Positions 23,953 to 35,011 of a stretch of DNA of 64,000 nucleotides are shown piece after piece. A program made the position numbers and the translations under genes. This stretch comes from Celoporthe dispersa (lineage: Eukaryota; Ascomycota; Sordariomycetes; Diaporthales; Cryphonectriaceae), in assembly GCA_016584495.1 (NCBI GenBank), contig WAID01000008.1, positions 372,001 to 436,000 on the forward strand, given 5' to 3'. Numbering within the stretch: the first letter of the stretch is position 1; the number at the start of each line of letters is the position of its first letter. Under the pieces are notes generated by a model. It worked only from the letters and a program-made list of their open reading frames with translations, was not told the DNA's origin and made no database searches.

Positions 23953-25999
23953 TGTGCCAATAGTTTGGGTCGCGGGACTCTCGACAAGCTGGCTATCTCA
24001 ATGGCTGCGCGACGCAGAGGCCCGCCGGAACAAAAACAGTGGGAGGGAGTAGAACACGAGGTCGAATTGGACCAGAGACACTGGAATACTTGGAAACCCA
24101 AGCCGGGAAACTAGAAGAAGTCAATGCTGCAGGCGCGTGTCATTTTCAAGGCAAACGATTTCGGAGCAATACACAAATCTGTATTAATGGCAATAACCTT
24201 GAGTGGGTGGAGACATCAACAGCGTTACATTTGCCCAGAGGTGATATGGGATTCTTCCAGCAGGCCTCGTCTGAGGGGGGATAGATAGAGCTTCAGTAGG
24301 TGGCAAGGTGCCCTCCCCGGACTGAGAAATGCCGGCGGTGGTCCTACGGCGTCACGTTGCATTGCTCTGCTTGCTGTGATGTAACACTAAAGGCATGCTC
24401 GTCTTCGACCGGGTCCAATTCAACCGAGCCATCACTTCCACGGAAACTCTATACAAGGTAGCCGCCGCACTGGCTGTTGAACCACAACTATGATTGCTCG
24501 CTGATATTGATACTGCATTTCTGCCAAGATCAAGTGGCCGATGCGATGAAATTGGCGGGGAACCGGCTATGACTATTAATTATATATACGTGCCAGCATA
24601 TTGCAATAGCTCTCTTTTGCGATTCCTTAGTTTTACTTTGAAAATCTATTACGGCATGATCCGTAATTACTATCCAAGCAGTTCCTGGCTGTAAACGACA
24701 TCGGCATTAGTATTGTGTCCCATGCCAATCGAACCAAGTCCTTTACCTAGGCATAGATATGAGCACACAGCCTCCGCACACACGGATGCTTCCTCCCAAA
24801 ATATTTATTACCATGTCTGCCCAGACTGGACGGTTCAGTTTGACGTATTTCTCTCACTTGCTGCTCCAGATGCAATGGTTGCTGAAGCAAGGCCTATGGC
24901 GCTTCCGTGCTTTTTGCGTTCCCTGTAGTCGTCCGTTCAGTCCGAATTTTCTGGTCCAGGTTCAGGTCATGTTGCCACTTACTTCTGAGCAGACATTAGG
25001 CTCGTATCCCTTCCGACGGTATACTGACCTGCTATCAAAAAAGTTAGTATCATCAACACTTTGATCTTTCGTACCCTACTCTAATGCACGTCCAAAGAGT
25101 TTTCTGATCCGGCATCAAGGGTGGGGGCTCATGGATTGGCCATACTCATGCCCGTCAGATCTGTAGGCGCTGATATTTCCTGAGCATGTCCTTCATCGGT
25201 ACTCCGAACATCCTGGATATGACCTTGTGCGAGGGAATTCCTGACGCCAACATCAGATGCTGATTGCTGAGTCCCCGCGACAGCTGTTGTATCCTGGCCG
25301 CGGAGCTTGTCCTCGCCAACCTCCCTATCCTGCTGCGGTGGACTAAACTCCCATATCAGTTATTAGAAGACGATCTTGTAGTCGAGTTCTCATCCTTGAC
25401 CTGAACTTACAGCATTTCCTTTGGGTTGTTGATTGTCAATGTGGTCGTCACAAGTGATCCTCAGGTTCGGTCTTGGCCTCCCGTCTCAATTTTGACTGGT
25501 TCTGATAGAGGAGGGATTAGGAAAACAAATGCACCTCGTGCTCCCAGAGTCCTTGCGGCAATCCTCATGTTTATAAGGGTATTGAATCCTGAGTTACGCG
25601 CGATGATGACGTCGGTGTTCCGTAGCTGTTTTGGAAACAGGGGCAGCAAATACGACGGGTATATCACAAGCCGAACTGCATGAGCCTGGCTGATCAAGCC
25701 CATGTTCCGTCTGGTGAGACGTTATGGCGTCTTCAGGCTGCAGAGGGCCTCCTGGCTTGGGGCATTGATTACGACATTGTGCAGAGAGCCTTTATTTCAC
25801 ACCCGACTTCGTACTCCTAGCTTCCCGGTGGGTTGCCTACGGAAGCAGCTGTACGGAACCCTTCCAGCGGCTGCGAAACTAGGAGTCTTTAACCTCGCCA
25901 AGTCAGACACAACATGGATATGAATCATAGAGTGCTCAGAGTCTTGAGTCTTGACCCAGCCCCCAGCCAAAGCCCTTCTGGAAGCTACCACCGTGTTGA
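23953..25999. other. Gene-poor, AT-richer region between GH35 and EBP genes
   Basis: About 2 kb. The part around 24540-25060 is noticeably AT-rich. No intact gene is present. The segment 25129-25703 on the minus strand looks like a possible gene remnant and is listed separately. Confidence 0.45.
25129..25703 (-). pseudogene. Possible broken gene of unknown function
   Basis: Minus-strand pieces look protein-like rather than random. The first runs 25703-25461 (80 codons, including LVIYPSYLLPLFPKQLRNTD and NTLINMRIAARTLGARGAFV). Next is a short stretch LVTTTLTINNPKEML near 25390-25440. After a donor/acceptor pair (GTAAGT...TTTAG, about 25349-25411) comes PQQDREVGEDKLRGQD, running open to a stop at 25129-25131. 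Joining the first two pieces needs a frameshift, and the frame upstream of 25703 meets stops. I do not recognise the family. It could be a real unrecognised gene with sequence errors, a relic, or chance. Confidence 0.3.
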
Positions 26000-26937
26000 T
26001 TACGCAGTCTTGGTGTCCTTTCTCGGGCCTCCTGCAACTTTCAGAGCCCCAAACGCCCTGGTGGCCTCTTTGGTGCTCTGAAGCAGCAGGATGGATGGTA
26101 TGACGATCCAGAAGGAGTTGAGCAGGACATAGTACCCCCAAAAGTATGCCCTGTCCGGGCGCGAATACGCCGTCTTCCGCACGAGCTCCTCGAAGGTGCA
26201 CGTGGCGTAGTACAGCACGTCTCCGTACAGCTGCCCCAAGCTGACGATGGCCTGTACTGGATGGCGGGCAGGGTGGTCGGTGGCGATGTAGTATGCGCAT
26301 AGTAGAGAGAGCGGGCCCCAGAACACGGCCGTGATGGTCTCCATGCACACGGTCTAGGAATATGTGGTGCGTTAGAGCCGCATCCCGCGTCGCCGAGAGA
26401 GAGAGAACCAGATAGGATTCCTTACGAAAGTATCAGAGGTTAGGTAGCGGGAGTCTGACAGTGAGTACTCTTTCCACATCTGGCCCATCAGACCGCCATC
26501 GCTACCCATGGTTGAGTGGTTGAACGCGAAGTAGCCCTGGAAAGAAAATGTGAGCGGCATAGCGGTCACGCCTGGGATGCTACAACGAGGGCTCCCTACC
26601 TCGACGACGATGTGGATATACCCACAGAGGACAAACCACAAGGCGGTAGCGAGCTCACTGCTCGGCAGGCCAGGCCGCTTCCTGTTGATGAGGAAGAATG
26701 CTGGGAGCAGCACAGCCGCGCATAGCCCAGAGAAGTACATCAGGATGACGGGCGTGGAGAGGGTATTTGAGACATAGCCTGTAACCTGGTGAGCCTACGA
26801 GGAGCAGCCTGAGTAGAGAAAGGGCCCAGGTGTAGTAGGGGTCGGCACCAACCTTGAATCACGACGCCCAGAGGATAGTAAGGGTGGAGTGGGAGGTCAG
26901 CCTCACCCGGCGAGCTGTGTCCGTCCTGTGTGGCCAT
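26000..26937 (-). CDS. EBP: Emopamil-binding protein (EBP), sterol delta8-delta7 isomerase type
   Basis: Exons on the minus strand are 26937-26853, 26778-26600, 26536-26426 and 26353-26000; introns are 74, 63 and 72 nt. The frame is intact at 242 aa. This EXPERA-fold membrane protein has about five helices. Catalytic-type residues are visible: the His and Glu of LCGYIHIVVEGYFAFN (the Glu sits at an exon end), the Asp/Tyr block LWKEYSLSDSRYLTSDTF in variant form (MWKEYSLSDSRY), and the Glu of VCMETITAVFWGPLSLL. The following HPVQAIVSLGQLYGDVLYYA also matches EBP. In animals and plants EBP performs the C8-sterol isomerisation; most fungi use the unrelated ERG2 for ergosterol, so the role here is open. 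It should sit in the ER membrane. It is divergent from the thioesterase gene. Confidence 0.92.
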
Positions 26938-27281
26938 TGCCTTGCGCTGTCTCCTGCCTCAAGAGTAATTTGAGTATGATACGCACCTTCCTGAGCAGAC
27001 CTGGTTGACGGCTGATGAAAAAGGCCCTCCCCCCCTTTTTTTTTTGTGGATGAGCAGGAATCCCGCAGCGTACCTTCCCTGGGAAATAAGGGTTAGGGTT
27101 ACACAGTGTATTCCGTCTAATCCCTAACACCTCGGGTACGTACCCAGGTCGACATTGTATACTATGGTACATGCTATGTCACAAGGAAACCACATACTTT
27201 ATTACTCCCCTTCCTCCCCCTCCCAGATTTAGTCTCTCCAGCAACCACCATCCACCCACTGGCTATCGTTGGCGTCAGTCG
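26938..27281. promoter_or_regulatory. Compact divergent promoter of EBP and acyl-CoA thioesterase
   Basis: Only 344 bp separate the two ATGs. It contains a C/T-run (27029-27046) and an AAGGGTTAGGGTTA sequence (about 27093-27107), equivalent to two telomere-like units or a telobox. The shared promoter suggests co-expression, which is inference. Confidence 0.6.
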
Positions 27282-29195
27282 ATGAGGACCAGAATGAACT
27301 ACAGGCCAGGGCCTCTTGTGAGAGCCATAGCATCACCGGCCTGTCGACCACGGTGGAGGTGTGCAGCCTCTCGAGTCTCTCCCAGCGGCCACAGACGCTG
27401 CCTCCAGACGACACAGCAGCGGCAGACAGATGGCGTCTTCAGAGGTCTCACAGATGATCGGCTGCCTATGCCATGGATCGAGGCCTTCAAGCTCCAGCAG
27501 GCTGGGATGGGCGTCGCTACCTCTGAGGCGCAGCCCCAGGAGCGCGACCTCAGCCCGCGGAGGATGAAGGACAGCTATCACAGGGTCGTCCTGCCTCTTG
27601 GTCAGGACCCGTGGCTCTCGGACCAGTACCTCAACAGCTCGGGACATATCAGGTATGTATGAGAACCGTACCTATGCGTGCAGAGAATGCTCAGGTTGCC
27701 CACGCACGCACACCCGCTGACGCTGCCGCCCCAAACCCCGCTCAAAGGCTGGGAACGATCTTTATGGATCTGGACGCCCTCTCGGGGATCGTGGTCTACA
27801 AACATACAGGACCTGGTGTGACTGTTGTGACGGCTGCTCTTGACCGCATCACGATAGCACACCCCCTGACCGAGATCACGGACCTTGAATACAGCGGGCA
27901 GGTCACGTATGCCACGGGGAGGAGCAGTCTCGAGATCACCTGCAGGGTCGCCCGTGCAAGGCCCGAGGGGGAGCCCAGCAGGCCAGGGGATGTTCTCCTC
28001 ACCTGTACCTTCACGATGGTCGCCCTGGACCCCGAGACCAAGAAGCCCGTCAGCGTGCCCCGCCTCATCTGCGAGAACGACGACGAGGAGAAGATCTTTA
28101 GGGCCGGCGAGGCCAAGTCTCTGGCCAAGAGGGAGGTGTCAAAGATGTCCCTGCTGGCCACCGAGCCCAACGATCCCGAGTCGGCCCTGATCCACCAGAT
28201 CTGGCTCAGGCAGATCCAGTGGCATGACCCTAACGACCCTTCTCGCCAGCCACCCAATGTCATTGCCATGTCCTCGACACAGCTGTCCAGCGCGTCCATC
28301 ATGCAGCCTCAGGTGAGCGTCTCTGCCTGCCTCATGTATATTGTGAGCTGTCTACCGCTGACATACCCGCTCCTCCCCTCCCCCTCCCCCTTCTCTCAAA
28401 TCAGTATAGGAACAGACATCAGACCATGATCTTTGGGGGTTTCCATCTCAAGCAGACCTTTGAGCTCGCCTTCTGCGCCGCGGCTAGTTTCGCTCACGCG
28501 AGACCTACCTTCATAAGCGCAGATCCTTGTACCTTTCGTAACCCTGTGCCCATAGGTTCGGTCTTGTACCTCACTGCCACGGTGGCCTATACCGATCCTC
28601 CTGTGGTGGGTTTTTTCTTCTTCTTCTTCCATGCGACCTACACGATGGTCCGCCTCATCGCTCACAATCGCGTATCACCACCCGCCTGATATGCTGCAAC
28701 CCGCTGACTATTTATATCCTGTGCACCCATTAGCTTGAGGAGGATGGCAGTGGGCCGCAGCAGAGCAACCCTCGAAACCCATGACAAGGGTGCATGTTCG
28801 AGTCGACAGCAAAGTCAGAGGCAAGTTATTGTCGCTATTTGCCTCCATGGACTGCGAGATTCCTTGTGCTGCCGAGCAGGACATTTCAAGCCAGACGTGA
28901 TACACACTCACTGAGTGCACAGTCGGAAATGCAAACATGTGCTGACCTGTCCTGGGATTTTTCTTGTATAGACGTCGAGCACGGGAATGCCAAGTCGACT
29001 GGCCAGTTCAATTACACCTTCTCGGTGCCCAAAGACATCAAGGTCATTCCGCATTCCTACTCTGAGTATATGATGTACATTGATGCAAGAAGAAGAGTCA
29101 AACTAGGCGATTTGCAGTCTCGTCAGCTGGAGGAGACCGACTCCTCCGCGCAGGAGCGAGAGCGGGCCACCGAGGACACGAATCTCACGGAATGA
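27282..29195 (+). CDS. Mitochondrial acyl-CoA thioesterase, ACOT9-like double-hotdog
   Basis: Exons are 27282-27652, 27748-28312, 28405-28605, 28734-28820 and 28972-29195. The last intron (28821-28971) starts with GC (GCAAGT...TATAG), a GC-AG intron; the others are GT-AG. The product is about 482 aa. The N-terminus MRTRMNYRPGPLVRAIASPA is Arg-rich without acids, a likely mitochondrial presequence. The first hotdog domain carries GTIFMDLDALSGIVVYKHTG, the second IFGGFHLKQTFELAFCAAAS and the SKVRDVEHGNAKSTGQFNYT block, as in ACOT9/10. These enzymes hydrolyse acyl-CoA to acid and CoA in the mitochondrion. A missing C in the CCC at 28778-28780 shifts frame before MTRVHVRVDSK. The third donor could be 28603 or 28606. 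Confidence 0.87.
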
Positions 29196-29420
29196 TGAAT
29201 CTTATAATAGACAAGCCAGAACAACAGATGCCCGTAATGGTAAACGACACCTTTTGAATGTGTACAGAGATGTCAGCCGCATAAATGACTGCCCTGTGTG
29301 ACCCTCTCGGCGTTGTTTTTCGACACGGCTTCTGAAACACCGAGCGAGTGGCTACGACGCAACCGTCCAAGCATGCGTACACCCGACACCAGAGGCTTGT
29401 TGCAGAGGCTATATTTTATG

Positions 29421-30223
29421 TCATGACTCTCTCTCGCCAGCAGCTGCTGCTTCCGGCGGCGACAAGCCCAGGCTTTTCAGCTCCTGCAGGGGCGGGATGT
29501 CCTCCAACATGCCAGCCGCTAGCTTGTCCCATAGTATGCCGCACCTCGGCTTGGTGACGCTGGCGTCTGCCGCCGAGATCAGCCTGGTGGGCGTGACGAT
29601 CAGGTCGCAAACGGTGTCGAAGGGCTCGGGGATCAGCTCTTCGTCCAGCACCTGGCAGTCGTGGACGACGGCGGCGGTGGTGGTGTGCGGGCCGACGATG
29701 CCGATGGAGTAGAGCATGGCCCACTCCAGGTCGAAGAAGCCGTGGCCCTTGCCGAAGCGGATGCCCTTCTTGTTGATGGCGCCTGTCCCCGTGACCATCA
29801 TGCCGACTTTCAGGTCCATGGCGGCGATGTCCTGGAGGGTGACGGGCGTGCCGATCTTCTCCATGCCGTCCAGGGTGGCGGCATACCTGAACAGGGCCGG
29901 GTCGTCGATCCGGGAGGGGTCCAGCAGCCAGAACCCCTGCGGATGCCGTAGGTCGTCATCAGGATCTTGATCCCCGCGGCGAGGGACCTCTCGCGCAGGT
30001 GCTCGAGGCAGTTGTCCGGGGTGATAAAGACACAGGTGCTCGCGGCGAGGGAGGGGTGGGCCAGGAGGGTCTCGTTGGCCGCCTGGGAGCCCTCGAAGTC
30101 GGCGATGAAGCTCGAGAAGTCGAAGTGGAAGCGCGAGTCCGGGCGGGCGACCCTGCGCAGCTCGGTCCAGATCCTGGAACGGACCGCTGCCTTGTGGTCC
30201 GCACCACCGTGAGCGAGAGACAT
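29421..30223 (-). CDS. MTHFSD/5-formyltetrahydrofolate cyclo-ligase-like protein
   Basis: One exon, about 267 aa after repair. The start MSLAHGGADHKAAVRSRIWT is followed by a Rossmann-like fold with GIKILMTTYGIRRG and the glycine-rich phosphate loop KKGIRFGKGHGFFDLEWAML. That loop corresponds to the ATP-binding GxGxGxxD loop of MTHFS. The block VHDCQVLDEELIPEPFDTVC DLIV is typical of the MTHFSD-type branch rather than the short classical synthetase. Classical members convert 5-formyl-THF to methenyl-THF; activity of this branch is less certain. No RRM follows. One G is missing in the run at about 29934-29938 (between GIRRG and FWLLDPSRIDDP). The gene ends convergently 225 bp from the thioesterase stop. 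Confidence 0.8.
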
Positions 30224-30540
30224 CTCTTGTCAGATAGTTATGTAGTATGCTGTACTATGTGGACTGTACAGTAAGTAGTACTGGAGGGCCAGGTGTGGAT
30301 GTCTGGTCTGAGGTGGTCGACCAGAGAGGAGTATGAGAGACAGGTAAGTACAGAGCAAGTATGCTCCTACGGCGTGTAAGTAGCTTGATGTGGTGGTGTG
30401 CTGTGCTGTCCTACCCAAATCTCTCCCCACAGCAGCCGAAACACATTGCCTGGCGGCTCTTGTCTGGCTATACTCGGGCAGCTATGTATCGAGGACGACC
30501 ACACGAACAACCTCGACACTTCCTCCAAGCCGTCGTGTGA

Positions 30541-30570
30541 TGTGTGTGTGTGTGTGTGTGTGCGCGCGCA
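30541..30570. repeat. (TG)n(CG)n microsatellite
   Basis: Eleven TG units followed by alternating CG, about 320 bp upstream of the MTHFSD-like start codon. Alternating purine-pyrimidine sequence of this kind can adopt Z-DNA. Confidence 0.85.
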
Positions 30571-32428
30571 CGTGTCAAGTAAGTACAGTAGACCCAACCC
30601 TGCATATGGCCTCTGGCCTCGACGTGGATGCCACGTTCCCGACGATCTGGGTCGAAGACGGATTGGTGACCCAGACGGCTGGATCCCAGCCAGATGCTGT
30701 GGGGTGGGTACCATTCCCTACCATGGACGTACATACGCCCGCTGCAGTGTGCTGTGCATCTGCTGTGCATGGTCGCAATCTATGGTCGCAGTCTCGACCT
30801 CGTGGCACCACCACCAACCCATACCTTGGTACATCAGCAGGTAACTAAGTACTATACTATGTACTGTACAGAGCGCAACCCTCCTCTCCTCTCGTTACGA
30901 GCCCCATCACGAGAACGGGACGGAGAGGGGGGCGATATGGGAATGTAAAGGGAACGCGTGATGGAAATGTGTCAAGATAGTAATTCCACTACCGGAGGAC
31001 ACGACAGCTAATCTGGTCATGACAACCCATAGTAGAATAGTATGTATCGGACGCCTAATTTATCATGCCCCCCTCCCACTCCGGAGTCAAGGCCAAGCTA
31101 GTGCTGGTTATGATTTTGGTGGTGGTTTTTTTCCCCCTCTTCTAAAAGGGGGCTTCTGTCAAGAAAGAAAGTCGAGATGGACATCCAGGGCTCAACCCTG
31201 TGAGGGCTGCTCCGGATAAGAAAGAGACGTGCAGCGGGAACTACTTCCGGCAAAGCTGAGGCAAGACGGCACTGGCACGAAAGATAAATGTGGCGGGATG
31301 CGGCGATGCCCTGTGGCGAGCTGGAGCAGACCGTGGACGATAACACGGCCATCGCCTGCGCAGCACAATCGTTTCTCCTCGGGACACAGAGTGGTGATCC
31401 AGGTAATCAGACAGACTGTCCAGTCAGAGGTGAAGATAGATGAGACGCGTCGGCGAAGCTGCCAAGAGGTAATAGTACGCATTGAAGAAGAAAAAAAAGT
31501 CAGTCCGATCATCACGGCCGGATGTACCGTACTGCCCAAGATGCTATGTAGAGGTACTTGTTGCAGGCTGTACGAGCATGAAATAATGAGTGGGACCAGC
31601 CCGAGAGTATTTCCCACTCCAGAAACGTCCCACAGCAGGAGGATCCTTGAGAGAGCCATTGGAAGAGCGATCGGCCTCTGCCTCTGCCTCTGCCTCTCTT
31701 CTTTCTTTTTCTTCTCCATATCTCTCGATCATCTGGCAGACCCGTGGCTGGTGCTTCTATGCCAAGCCGACCGCTCCATCTGTCACTTTCTTGGTCGCCT
31801 CCTCTCACCTTGATGTTTTGCCATACTGAGCACACTCACAAGCAATACCAAGAGCCATGGCATTTCTTATCTCGACGTGCCAACCCCCCGTCGTAGCGTC
31901 CCACCCTTGCCGGGGGGGGATGGGCGCGGCCTTATTTAGGGCTCAACCGCGGCTCGAAGAACGCCCACGACGGGCGATCCGCTATCTCTGCAGGCATGCC
32001 AATCAGGGGCCTTCTCGATCGATTCTCCAGCTCCCTAGTCCGGTCTAGCAAGGATGACCGCCGACCCAGATAAAAAAGAAATTTCTCAGGCTCGACACAG
32101 CTGAGGGTTGAGCTTTCTCACCCCTCTCCCGAGCAGAGATGTATCTATTGATTACGGTACATGCCTAGTCTTTTTTTGTTTTTAAATTTTTTTATGTGCT
32201 GCTATCATACGACTAGGAGAGGCAGCGGAGAGCTCGAAAAGGTCGACAGAGGAGGAAGAAGAACAAGAAGAAGAAGAGGAGGAGGAGGAGGAGGCTGACG
32301 AGGAGGCGACGGCGAGGATGATAACACTAATCAAGCACTTGATTAGCCTTGTCTTGTCTCTTGCCTGTTTAAACTGATTCCAAAGCGTGTTGGCCTCGGA
32401 GGGGAGAAGAGAGAGAACATGCAGAATA

Positions 32429-32443
<15 letters not shown>

Positions 32444-32477
<34 letters not shown>
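32444..32477. repeat. (CA)n microsatellite
   Basis: About 17 CA units preceded by a CT run, about 770 bp before the MFS start codon. Confidence 0.9.
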
Positions 32478-32479
<2 letters not shown>

Positions 32480-33026
32480 AACCACCTCACGCTGTCACTA
32501 CTCTCTCCGTATACTTAACCTACTACGGTACCAATCCATATCGAGTATGAATAATTCGCCTTACCACCCCTGTCCTGCTCACACCTTATCGCAGCTGTAG
32601 CATCCAGACCCCCATCCTGATCCTGGGACGGGCCAGGGACAGAACATGTACTGTACCTGCTGTTGGTCTCCATAGTTTATTAGTTCCAGAAGCTCTTGAT
32701 TCAAAAGTAGGGTCCCCTCCGGCTCTTTCCAGCGCTCGTGGGCGGCTCTGAATCATGTCTCGTGCCTTTTTCTTTTTCTCCTCCTCCTCCTCCTCCTCCT
32801 TGTCCCCCCCCTCCTCCACCAACCACAACGGTCGTCACACGACGATCACCATCTCGTCGAGGTCCTTGATCGGAGCTGAGCCGAGCCGGGTCGAGAGTTT
32901 TTGTTCTTGTTGTTGTTGAAGTCTGTGCTGCTCCCTCTCCTCCACCACGTTCCGGGGTTCACCGAGCGAGAGAGAGAGAGAGAGAGCCTGAGAGAGAAAT
33001 ATATAAGAGAAAAAGCAAGGAAGGAA

Positions 33027-33239
33027 GACAGACAGAGAGAAAGACAGACAGAGAGAAAGACAGACAGAGAGAAAGACAGACAGAGAGAAAGACAGACAGA
33101 GAGAAAGACAGACAGAGAGAAAGACAGACAGAGAGAAAGACAGACAGAGAGAAAGACAGACAGAGAGAAAGACAGACAGAGAGAAAGACAGACAGAGAGA
33201 AAGACAGACAGAGAGAAAGACAGACAGAGAGAAAGACAG
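33027..33239. repeat. 16-bp minisatellite (GACAGACAGAGAGAAA)13 next to the MFS start codon
   Basis: Thirteen identical, uninterrupted 16-bp units plus a five-base partial unit, ending six bases before the ATG at 33245. The unit length is not a multiple of three and the minus strand codes only a Leu/Ser repeat, so it is probably 5' UTR rather than coding. A GA run (32966-32990) precedes it. Confidence 0.95.
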
Positions 33240-33244
33240 CAGAG

Positions 33245-35011
33245 ATGGCATCAGACCCGCCACCCGTGGTCGAGAAGGAAAAGGGCGATATCGAAAAATC
33301 GACGCCTCGCAGCCCGGACGACAGCAGCGATGTCGCCGACTCGACCCTCGCCGCCCTCCAGCGCGTCAAGACCGCCGACGAGCACCACCCCATGCACTGG
33401 AGCTCCTTCAAGAAGTGGTTCATCGTCTTCTGGTACTGCATGCTGCAGGTCTTTGTGACCCTCACCACCACCACCTACGTCAGCGCCGAGTTCCTCGTCC
33501 AGGAGCAGTATGGCGGTTCTACTCAGGTCGTCGCCCTCGGCCAGTCCATGTTCATCATAGGCACTGCCATCGGACCTGCCTTCCTCGGGCCCCTCTCGTA
33601 TGTCTCTCTCTCTCCCCCCACCCCCTGTTCATGTTGTCTCGTGGGCTGCTGTCATGTTGTGTTCACGGCGGTGCTGCTGTGCGACGTTGCGTGTAGCGGT
33701 GTCATGATACCGTACACCACACCACACTCTTAAGCATACCTTCTTGTGCTGACTCCTGGTGGTCTCCCCGTAGTGATATCGGCGGTCGCAAATGGGTCTA
33801 TGTGGTGGCCATCTTCGTCTACGCCATCCTCAACATCGGCTGCGCAAAGGCCCTCAACCTGCCCATGCTCATCATCTTCCAGTTCCTCTGCGGAACGGCC
33901 GGCAGTGTGGCCCTGTGCAACGTCGCCGGTACCATCGCGGACCTGTTTGGCGACTCTGACGGCGCAGGCCAGCCCATGGCCCTCTTCGTGGCCTCTGCCA
34001 ACACGGGCCCCAGCTTCGGCTCGCCCGTGGGCGAGTGGATTGCTGATAATGCCAACATGGGCCTGCCCTGGATCTTCTGGATCAACGTGATCATCGGTGC
34101 CGCCTTCGCCCTGGGCATGTGCTTCCTCCCGGAGACCCTGCCGCGCATCGTCATCTCCAGGGCCGTCAAGAAGCACCAGTCCGAGAACCCAGACGAGATC
34201 GCCGTCGCCGAGGAGCACATCGACGTGGCCAAGGAGATGCGCTTCATCACCACCATGGCCCTGCGCATCATGGTCACCGAGCCCATCGTCATCTTCCTGG
34301 GTCTGTACAACGGCTTTGCCTATGGCCTGCTGTTCCTGTACCTGGACGGCGTCTTTGACGTCTTTGTGTTCAACAACGGCCTCTCGTGAGTAACCCCTCT
34401 CTCTCTCTCTTGCTTCTTCTTCTTCTTCTTCATCTTCATTATCAGTAGACCTCCCGCTGACCAGGGCTCCTCCTCCCCCCGACAGATACATCGGCGCCGA
34501 CCTTACCTACCTGAACTTTGTCGTCGGCGTGGCCATCATGTTCTGCATCGTGCCCCTCCAGACGTGGCTCTACAAGCGCGACCGCCTCAAGCACGGCCAC
34601 AACCGCCCCGAGGCCCGCTTCCTCACCTCGCTCGTCGGCGTCTGGGGCTTCCCCATCTCCCTGCTGTGGTTTGCCTTCACCGACGACGGCAGCGTCAGCT
34701 TCTGGTCGCCCGTCCTCGCCGGCGGCCTGCTCGCCATCTGCGACCCCTTCCTGTGGCTGGCCATGCTGAACTACCTGACCGACTCGTACCCCAACGTGGC
34801 CGCCTCTGCCGTCGCCGCCTTTTTGATCCCCAGCTTCCTCATCGCCGCCGGCTGCGCCCACGCCGGTATCGCCATGTTCGAGAACATGAGCACCAAGTGG
34901 GCCATGGCCACGCTGGGCTTCATCTCCTTTGGCCTGGTCGCCCTGGTCTACATCCTGTACTTCTTTGGTCCTCAGATCAGGGCCAGGTCCAAGCTGGCTC
35001 GCAAGTTCTAG
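33245..35011 (+). CDS. MFS transporter, DHA1-like (12 TM drug:H+ antiporter type)
   Basis: Exons are 33245-33597, 33774-34385 and 34486-35011; introns are 176 and 100 nt (GTATGT...CGTAG; GTGAGT...ACAG). The frame is intact at 496 aa. A hydrophilic N-terminus of about 55 residues precedes twelve hydrophobic helices. The loop 2-3 motif A is LGPLSDIGGRKWVYV, interrupted by intron 1 after LS. Other motifs are NVAGTIADLFG, ASANTGPSFGSPVGEWI in helix 5, LPETLPRIV after helix 6, and RPEARFLTSLVGVWGFPISL in the second half, typical of fungal polyamine/drug DHA1 exporters. It should sit in the plasma membrane. Substrate is unknown. The ATG directly follows the minisatellite. Confidence 0.93.

Larger units (their letters stand above)
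30224..33026. other. Long gene-free region upstream of the MFS transporter
   Basis: About 2.8 kb. It includes a (TG)n/(CG)n tract (30541-30570), a purine-rich GAA/GGA tract (32255-32310) and a (CA)n tract (32444-32477). The region 30237-30290 and 30846-30870 is rich in GTAC and TACTATGTAC words. None of the open frames shows a domain. Confidence 0.5.

Noticed and set aside
33027..33239. CRISPR-like array
   Set aside because: Direct repeats are contiguous with no spacers, and this is a eukaryotic genome.
32835..33474. Leu/Ser and Arg/Glu repeat proteins on both strands across the minisatellite
   Set aside because: They are translations of the 16-bp DNA repeat in three frames, not proteins; the MFS gene explains the region.
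15420..35011. Secondary-metabolite cluster around esterase, thioesterase and MFS transporter
   Set aside because: No polyketide synthase, NRPS, terpene cyclase or cluster regulator nearby, and housekeeping genes are interspersed.
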